A stretch of DNA of 64,000 bases from Branchiostoma floridae. Its lineage: Eukaryota; Chordata; Leptocardii; Amphioxiformes; Branchiostomatidae. The stretch spans positions 15,767,496 through 15,831,495 of the forward strand of contig NC_049986.1 of the NCBI RefSeq assembly GCF_000003815.2, written 5' to 3'. The position numbers and the translations under genes were made by a program. Shown here piece by piece: positions 56,569 through 64,000 of the stretch (positions within the stretch are counted from its first letter, which is position 1; the number at the start of each line of letters is the position of its first letter). The notes below the pieces were generated by a model, which made no database searches, was not told the DNA's origin, and worked only from the letters and a program-made list of their open reading frames with translations.

Positions 56569-57830
56569 GCTGAAATACGCATCCGAAAACATAACCTTGC
56601 GTTTTAACCGTTCCAGAGTCAAAATCAATCAAATTCAGATATCTAGATGTGCAGGGCAACGTATTCACACGATATGGTGAAGGGTTATATATTTTCTGCC
56701 GCAAGATGACGCTTTTGTAACATCGGTGCACTTGTGAACCCTTTGTACACACTACATTTATTTGTCGGCTGACGGTGCAGTTGATTTGCAGCTAGCTAGC
56801 GTGTGGTTGTTTTAGCACACTGTGTCACCAAAACTAGTTCTAAGTCGGACTCGTTAATCGAAGCAGCGTAAGAAAACCACCAGGGAAGGACATAGAACAA
56901 ATCAGCTGTAGAATTAAGCACCAAAATTGTAATTTTCAGAACTTGCAATTGCAGAGCGTCGTAATAGGTTTCTTTGGAATCATATCTGAACGACGATATA
57001 TTTGAAGAGTGATGAAAGAAAATGACAGGAACCTTGCAAGTACAGGGTACTTTGGAAGACAGCAATTGGGCGGCAGTTCTTGGATGACGCAGGTGCACCA
57101 TGCAGCGATATAGGTCTTTATAATGCAGCTTTCTTTCAAGTTGCCAGACGCTCGTCCCTCTTATGATGTACCTTTTCACTAAAAATCGTCTAATTGTAGA
57201 ACAGACTGCGTTGCATGATTAGAGTTGTTTTATTCCTTAATCGAAATGATTCAAACCTGGCATTTATATCAGCAGCCCAATCAATGTACATTGCACTTTC
57301 AACATGTGGCACACACATTATGCATGTTAAAACAGGTGTCATGGCGTAACACGTCGCTAGGAGGTGAACTTAAAATAACTCGGGCGGTACTGTAAGCAAC
57401 GCTGCCGTGGCTATTTTTAACAAGAATTGATATGCTCTTCATGTAGAGTGGACACGAATCAATGTGAGGACGTGTCGTCGAAAGGACGAATTGACGTACG
57501 TCGCATCGCTTCGCCTGTGGTGTCGTGAATTGCTTTGTAATACTAGTACGTTCTAGTTAATTGTGTAGGTGGTATGGTCCAAATATTTAGGTCGGGTTAT
57601 ACCGGGACAAGGGCGGATGGTGGAAAAATGAGGACAGCGGCATAGGAGACACGGGACATGCTCACATCTTTGGACGTGCCGCTATTGTTGGTGCCCGGGG
57701 GTTTATTTACCTATTTGTGGGGCCAAGGTTTGGGGACTGTTGATCAACAACAGAAAAGACCAACTACACAATCCGGAATGGAAAAAAACCCAAAGAAATA
57801 GCACAGCACTAAATAAACACTCTCTATTCA
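56569..57830. other. Non-coding stretch without recognised features
   Basis: Short frames only; a 127-codon - strand frame at 56796-57179 has no family resemblance or splice support. Confidence 0.45.
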
Positions 57831-57836
57831 ATCATC

Positions 57837-57924
57837 TTTTTTAAGGAGGTAACGGACACTCCTGAAAGCAGGGACAAACTCTGGACAGGGGCTTGCCCCC
57901 CCCCCCCCCCCCCTCCTTAAAAAG
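57837..57924. repeat. Small inverted repeat with a C20 tract
   Basis: TTTTTTAAGGAGG at the left and CCTCCTTAAAAAG at the right enclose about 60 bp ending in a run of about 20 C. Possibly a tiny MITE. Confidence 0.5.
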
Positions 57925-58379
57925 ACTTAAAGCCTCTCAGGTCAATGCCTCCGCCAGGTCCACGAAAGTGGGTCAGGACAGCTTGTCTATAAGCACATTA
58001 AGAACCGCGCAGTGATCTGACATTTTATCGTTAACGTTATAATCTTTGGCTCTTATTACCGCCATGGCGCCGTCAATGACGATCGGGGTGTTCCATCCAT
58101 GAACAACGGTCGGTTTGACTATGACATCCCCCTTGCACTTCAAGTACATCTCTTCATGCCATGTCCGGTTGTAGCTCTATGGTATCTATGAAAGCGAGCA
58201 TGAAGCCATTGACTGAATGATTGAGGATGTTTGGAGAAATGGCGCTTCGCCGTGAGCACTGTAGACTTATTATAAGCGCTCTGGCTGGGAGTAGTCCTGA
58301 AAAGCAGGCCAGTCCGGCGTGAGTTCGCAATGAGCTCGACACGTGAGTTCTTTGTGCGACCGAAACGGTTCATGAAGCG

Positions 58380-58570
58380 TGCCTGGGTTGTTCTGTGACG
58401 TCACGGCCGGCCAGAATGGGGTTGTGGGCGGGTTGGCGGCGATGCTCAGTCTCCGCACGCAGACCTGTACAGGCGGCGCCACGGCGCAGGCGCAAATCCT
58501 GGGCGGCCTCACACATGGGACAACCCGGCCGGTTTGTTTATAACCGGACCCGTGCCCTCATTTCATCACA
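58380..58570 (+). promoter_or_regulatory. Putative promoter of exon C (CRE, GC box, TATA-like)
   Basis: A perfect cAMP-response element TGACGTCA at 58396-58403, a GC box GGGCGGG at 58426-58432 and TTTATAA at 58537-58543 lie in canonical order within a CpG-rich stretch. A start about 30 bp after the TATA-like motif falls near 58565-58575, where TCATTTCATCAC could serve as initiator. The CRE predicts CREB/ATF responsiveness. This is the best promoter-like block in the window. Confidence 0.6.
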
Positions 58571-58926
58571 CTGCTCTGAGTCTCCGCGCTGTTCACATCG
58601 GTGCTGCTATCAGTGAGACTACTCGTGTTCGTTTGCCGACGCCTCCCTCTGAGAATCATCCCACCTGTGCTTGTGAGGTGCACACCTGGGCTTGTTTTTA
58701 CCTGACCGTCTCACGACCTGCAGAAGCATCTCGCTGCGGCGTCGTTTAAACCGGACTCACTTGATCGGACAACTCCGTGCTCCTGAACCTACCTGTGACA
58801 CTGACACTGCGGTGGCATCGCGACCAAGTTGTACCCGCTCTGACTCGCTTGGACCGGCCCCAGAGATCGACCGTCCACGTTCCTACCGCGTGTATGCCAT
58901 CCCCACACATGTGCTGAATCGCTGTC
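58571..58926 (+). other. Putative 5' UTR of exon C with a seven-codon uORF
   Basis: CpG-containing leader between the inferred start site and the ATG. The upstream frame ATG 58894 to TGA 58915-58917 (seven codons) ends nine bases before the main ATG, a layout that usually lowers translation of the main frame. A leader intron cannot be excluded. Confidence 0.5.
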
Positions 58927-59017
58927 ATGGCACCCAGCATAACCTACAGTCGAGAGTGCGCCTACAGGTTCCAGCCCTACCCCACCAGCCCAATGTCTTA
59001 CTACGAGTGCGATTCGA
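58927..59017 (+). CDS. Candidate alternative first coding exon C (partial gene)
   Basis: The ATG has G at -3 and G at +4. It encodes 30 residues plus one base (A) before GTGAGT at 59018. The peptide starts MAPSITYSRECAYRFQPYPT and ends SPMSYYECDS: Tyr/Ser/Pro-rich, no membrane segment. It lies under a CRE/GC/TATA-like promoter and a leader with a uORF. It ends in phase 1, as exons A and B do, and like B leaves an A for the split codon. I infer an alternative N-terminus of the same + strand gene, with common exons past 64000. A regulatory protein, for example a nuclear receptor with variable A/B regions, would fit the design, but no diagnostic domain is present and I do not name it. Confidence 0.6.
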
Positions 59018-62000
59018 GTGAGTTCTGGTTACTCTTTATTCCTTTAAACAACAGGTTGTACAGCAGTATGTCGTTGTTGGTTAGGAAGTTTTTTTTTCTG
59101 TCTTTCTTTAATTTCTCTGTCTTGCTTTGCTGCGCATTAAACTTGGACTGAATCCCAGCATACATTTTTAACAAGTGACAAAAAATAGTTCAAGAATGCC
59201 TCTTGTCTTTACACTTTGTCAACTGCACTTTATGGGAAATGTTGTTCACAGCTAACAAGTTGTGTTGTTGTTGCACTTGCCACGTGTATAATTCAATTGT
59301 ATCCCGTAGTTACATTTTTAGGTGTCAGTGCAAGTCCACACTGACCGATCATTTTCAATGCTCTTTTCGAATTAAGGGTGTTTTTGTTGTTTTTCAAGTC
59401 ACAGCAAAATGGTTCTTAAACAAACGTTAGTGTGCTATGTAATCACATGGGCAAGTTGTTTCAATATTCCACACCCACTGAATAGTTTATCTTAGAGTTG
59501 GTCACGAGAAAGTCCATCTTATTCTGTAGAAAATTAGAAGCGTAACGTTGCTTACCATACGTCAATCCGGACATTCTCAGCAACAATGCACTGCAAAATT
59601 TAAACACTAGGACATGCCTGTACAGCAATTCTATATTTGTTACGGTAAATAACTGAGTTGTACATGGTTACAACTATACCTCTTCTCAGTCAAATGGTTG
59701 TTTTGTTGGTGGCTCATTGCTCAACACAAATACATGGCCGTCTTTTTATTTTACGAGGGGGTGTGTATCAGAAATGTAGCCCGGTCGCTACAGGCGTTCT
59801 TGTCGTTAGCAGAAGTGTACAGATGGTGGTTTGACTGGGGCGGAACAACCTCCTGAATAGAAGTGTCCCAGGAAACTAGGCTCAGACGTCTGGGCGGTTA
59901 TGGACGTGTCGCGACCCCCACCGACTACCTGCGGCGTCATACGCGCAGTTTTTGCCGTGCCAGATAACTTTACACTGTGTTCCTGTCTAGCAAATCATTA
60001 TCCAGGCAGCTCAACAAATTAGGTCATCTCCGTGTATCTTCCATTTTCGTATTTTTGGCGTATGGAGAAGAGTGTGTAATGAGACAAACCCACGTCGTCT
60101 TCTGTTGAACAATAGTGTGGAGGCGTGACACTGTTAGTAGGACGCTAGACACAAGATTGCCGAAGTGAACTATAGTATAGTATAACAATCGCCCCGTTCT
60201 GTTAATAGCAAGTTGTTTGTAAACCTAAGTTGGTCGGCACCGACGTTTTCTCGGTCCCACACAACGCGAGTTGGAGCGTGGATATTCTCAGAGAGGATTA
60301 ATGTGTACCCAGGCGTTTGTTCAGTCGATAACAACAATCCTTTCGTGGTAAATCAGTCACTACCCCCGCTGAACCCGTGCCAGAGTTGTACGTAGGCGAT
60401 ATGCAAATACAGGCTGGCGAAGCGCCAGGTATTTTGTAAGTACGGGGGGCGCACGGTGGTAGCTGTTGTTGAACACACATATCATACCACGGCTGAAACA
60501 GAACCTCAGAATACATGGCATCATATTGGAGTACAGTATCGAATTAAGAAAATTCTTCTCAATTCCGTACATAAAAACGTATAGAAGCTTTAGGCGGGGC
60601 AATATTAAGTGTATCAACAACATACTAATCAGGGTGGTACTGCATGCTTTTGCGTCAGCAAAATAAATTAACACACTGTCACATAGCAAGAATGAAGGAA
60701 AATGATACATCAATAAGTCATGGACTAATGATATTCTAAACAACACTCTCCAAGCAGCTTTGATATCTGCTTGCAGTATTATATGTTAACAGGCTTTTTA
60801 GTAAAATTGTAAATGCCCGTGTCAAGTGTTGTCTCTAACATACACGTTCAAAAGTGATATAAAATGCGTATGTGTACATATTTGCTGGCCTATCCATGGT
60901 CACAGTCGACGCCAAAAATTAAGAAAGGAAAAGAAAGACTAAGAAATACTATTCTATCTTGAGATCTTCTACAGACATATATTGTAATTGAATCAGAATA
61001 ATTTTAGACTATTATTTTCGTTGCTTTACGTTTCTTTTTCTTTTTTTTAGATAACGTTTACAGGAATGGTTATATACACGTGTATTGACCTCTCGTGACT
61101 CTCACAGGCCGGAAGCGTGTTGGCGTTATCTGCAGTATTATAGGATCGACACATGAGCACCAGTGAAGTGCACGCACGCGCCGGCAACGGCCGCAATAAT
61201 CCGCTACAAACATGACATTAAACTCTACCCTTTACTGTGCCTGACGTCGTAGATTTGATGCTTACTTCTTCAGGGCAGTCCCATCATCTTAGATTTAGGA
61301 CCAAAGTCCCGAAGGATTCTTGCTCCTTAACCACATCCTCGAAAAACGGAAGCGAAGTCTGGTGCTTGTTCACTTAATATGATCTCTTCACGTTTTCAAA
61401 GATGTATCGGCGAGCTTTCTGTTAAAGGGTTCGTCTCTTTGCTAATGTCGCCCGATCGGATGTGGAAGCTTGCTGAGTCTTTGACAGGTAGCTCGCAGGG
61501 TGGTAACGTTGCCGGTGAAACAGGTGGTTGGACGGAAGGCGACTCTTACACTTGTAGGCGAGGTAGATTGAGCTTAAACTCGCTGGAAATCTGGGATTTA
61601 GTCAGTCCGACTTCCTGTGCCGTAGCTGCGACGAGAAAGAGCATGGGCGACGCGTATTTAAGAAGCGACTGCAAATCAAGGTTGCAACATTTTGTCTGGA
61701 CTCTGGCGCCAGTGGGACGATCGGCGTGTGCAGCGCACTTTGTATTCATTAAGAGCATTATTCCACAGGTATTGAACTTCGTTTATTGTGTCAAAATTCC
61801 ATCCTTCTCAGGCTTCTGAATCGGCTCACTGAGAAGAACGTAATCTTGTTTTCTTTCACAACAGTGTCGTAATCATTTTCACGTTCAAATACCGTGTCGT
61901 TTTGACGATGGAGCCAAGGGCAGTCTTGCTTACCGCAGCATTTTCGTTGCTTCTGATCAAACACTCAGCGCCAAGCTGTCTTGTATTTTTGCTAACCGAT

Positions 62001-63915
62001 GTCTTTTGTTGTGTACGCAAGCATTTAGCCAAACCTGATGTCGTCTTGAGTTTGACCCATCATTTGTCAATAGCCAGAACAAAGGGGATAGTTGTGTGGT
62101 AATAGTTATGTTCCAATTCCAAATCATTACGTATGTCCAGATGTTGAGGCCCGTTTCAAGCCTACATTAAAAATATATTGTGTATGAAACCGGATATTTC
62201 GTGTCAGCAACCAAAACGCCCTGTTTACTACGACAGTGGTTCTTCCCAACTGTAAAACGTGCCCATTCTTCTGCAGTCACGTTTGTTTCGACGTTTCTTT
62301 AAAGTAACGAATGCGAGGGCGCGACCTGGTAACGTGTAGGCGCTCGTATTGTTTCCACATGATACGGGAAAGACCTTACATTGACTCTGGAAAAGCGGGG
62401 CTCCAAGATTCCATTGGTCTCACTGTGCATCGCACGTCGCACACGTAGGGTGAGACCTCTCGACATCGGGTGCTCTAGGGGTTATGGCGAGCAGACATCA
62501 TGATTTATGTGCAAGCGAAATTCAGTACCGTATTGATGTCAGTATTGTAACATGATGATATTGCTTGTTTCCAAAACGATATTGACGATGTTGAACTAGT
62601 AGAAGGGACACGACAGTTGTAGGAGTATTTATACTTGACACCACCGCGACTGGGCTTTGTGAACTGTGTAGAAAATGTTGTAAGGTTGTTCTGTTACGGC
62701 ATGAAAACAAGCCTCTTGATCGTCGTTGATTTTATAGTTGTAGTTTAAACATGTTCAAGTGCAGGATTCCGGTTTACTACATGGCTTTCTCGGAGTGCGC
62801 CCGGGGATATATTGACAAAACCCTTGGTGTCTTATTGCCCGGCTTGTACCAAAACAAGGCAGTCCACACTGGTCATGCTCGCTTTTTGGCTAGCTGCCAG
62901 AGGTCTCCCCCTTTTCCCCTACCGGCGATGAGTTAGATTTATGTACGGAGTAGTAGCACAGGGCAGATAGAAACGTATGTACAACTCACTATCGATAAGT
63001 GACGTTTCGTCCCTACTAAATAGCTCGAATGGCTGGGAAATTTGAGGTAAGGCAGAAACCATGCAGCGTCTCACAACCTTAAGAACCCTGCAAGCGCGAC
63101 TCAGAAGCCCACAAGAGTCGATATCATTGAAAAAAAAAAACATAATATTTTGTCTCACAATACTTAACGACAAATCTAATACGTCGGAGATGCCAAGAGC
63201 CGCAAAAAACAAACAAGCGTCGTGTGTTTGTGTAGTATGAATCATATCTGGAAAAGGTGACGGCTGGTGTGTGTGTAACATGTATTGTTCAACAGTGGCG
63301 TCATACTTCTGCAGCACCGCGCTTCCTGTTATTGACAACCACTGCTCTAGTCCATCGTGCTTCGGTAGGCCCCGTTTACTCGTGCCGTTGTGCGTATGTT
63401 CAAGTCCGTTTGAGCTGTGTATTGACATTTTTAAGGCTTAGATAGAGCGGGAAAGAAGTTGTTTTAATTTCAACCAAAGCGAACAAAAAAATACAAACTT
63501 TTTCGGCCGCAAACTTTACAAAAAGTGTGAAAGGACCTGTATAGGTATAATTACTTCCCTTTAATACAAACCTACTTTCCTTCGTGCTAAGTAGGTTACA
63601 GTAACCGTACTCTCTTTGTTCTTCTACTCGTCTGAAGATAGGACAGGACGTACGTACTACATGTAGCTGTTTTTGTTTGCCTGCTAAGCAAACATAGAAC
63701 CTTGCAACCTTATCATACAATAGCGGAGTGCCGGCGTAAAACACGGGATCTCATACGTCATAAGCGAGCCCTGCTTGGTGAAAACAACACGTACGTAATG
63801 ATGATGATGTCAAAGGTCAAACACAGTCCGCAGTTATCTCCAAGTAGATCGATCGGGAGCAAAGACAATATCCAAAGGGCTAAATAGTGCCCCGTTGGAT
63901 ACTATCTTTATACGT
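59018..63915 (+). other. Inferred intron after exon C, no recognised gene
   Basis: Starts GTGAGT. Frames of 146 codons (+, 61379-61819) and 169 codons (-, 62919-63428) are the longest. Neither has a recognisable domain, signal peptide or splice support. No shared acceptor exon could be identified, so it should lie beyond the window if the model is right. Confidence 0.4.
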
Positions 63916-63916
63916 A

Positions 63917-64000
63917 GATCTACTTGCGCTGCGACCTAACTTGTATTTGCGATTACATTGATTTCATACTTGTAAAAAACATGAAAAATGCAAATGAAAA
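63917..64000. mobile_element. Possible start of a GC-stem MITE, cut by the window end
   Basis: CTACTTGCGCTGCGACCTAA followed by an AT-rich run with TGAAAAATGCAAATG resembles the left arm and centre of the family. The right half is outside the window. Confidence 0.3.

Noticed and set aside
56441-56752. Thr/His- and Cys/Val-repeat proteins
   Set aside because: Direct translation of a (TC)n(AC)n microsatellite.
61379-61819. 146-codon + strand frame
   Set aside because: No domain, no consensus donor or acceptor; surrounded by intron-like sequence.
62919-63428. 169-codon - strand frame
   Set aside because: No family resemblance; contains a poly-Phe run from an A-tract; overlaps a + strand frame; no splice signals.

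Overview
Draft assembly of an animal nuclear genome, most likely amphioxus (Branchiostoma), is the best reading of this window. The evidence is the lack of any long conserved coding sequence, the dense load of short inverted-repeat elements (MITEs), tRNA-derived SINEs and truncated LINE tails, the microsatellites, two N gaps, and a 444-bp segment repeated exactly on both sides of the first gap. Several repeat families resemble ones I recall from lancelet sequence; no database search was possible. There is no operon structure, and almost every open frame here is a chance frame or lies in a repeat.

The only coding sequence I can support is three short candidate 5' exons, all on the + strand: A (ATG at 23994, 7 codons), B (ATG at 45057, 36 codons) and C (ATG at 58927, 30 codons). 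Each ATG has a purine at -3. Each exon ends at a consensus-like donor (GTGAGT, GTAAGT, GTGAGT), and all three leave exactly one base of a split codon (phase 1). Each lies below a different promoter-like block: CCAAT for A, CCAAT plus an NRF-1-like site for B, and CRE, GC box and TATA-like motif for C. The simplest model is one gene with at least three alternative promoters and N-termini joined to a shared exon beyond position 64000. Multi-promoter regulatory genes such as nuclear receptors are built this way, but I cannot name the gene.

Layout. 1-1560: duplicated segment, N gap and a degenerate minisatellite. 1560-5280: SINE, GC-stem MITEs and a CpG-rich block around 3750-4090. 5280-23800: spacer with SINEs, nested MITEs, a pogo-like MITE, a 173-bp satellite and a ~150-bp array. 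23800-24020: promoter and exon A. 24020-44480: inferred intron or spacer with MITEs, LINE ends, tandem duplications, a second N gap and a large TC/TA palindrome. 44480-45165: promoter and exon B. 45166-58380: inferred intron with several tandem duplications and a nested MITE. 58380-59017: promoter and exon C. 59018-64000: inferred intron with no recognised gene.

The transposons allow a relative chronology: at least three MITEs sit inside other elements and one sits in a single copy of a tandem duplication. Target-site duplications point to hAT-like (8 bp), PIF/Harbinger-like (TWA) and pogo-like (TA) mobilisation by transposases encoded elsewhere.
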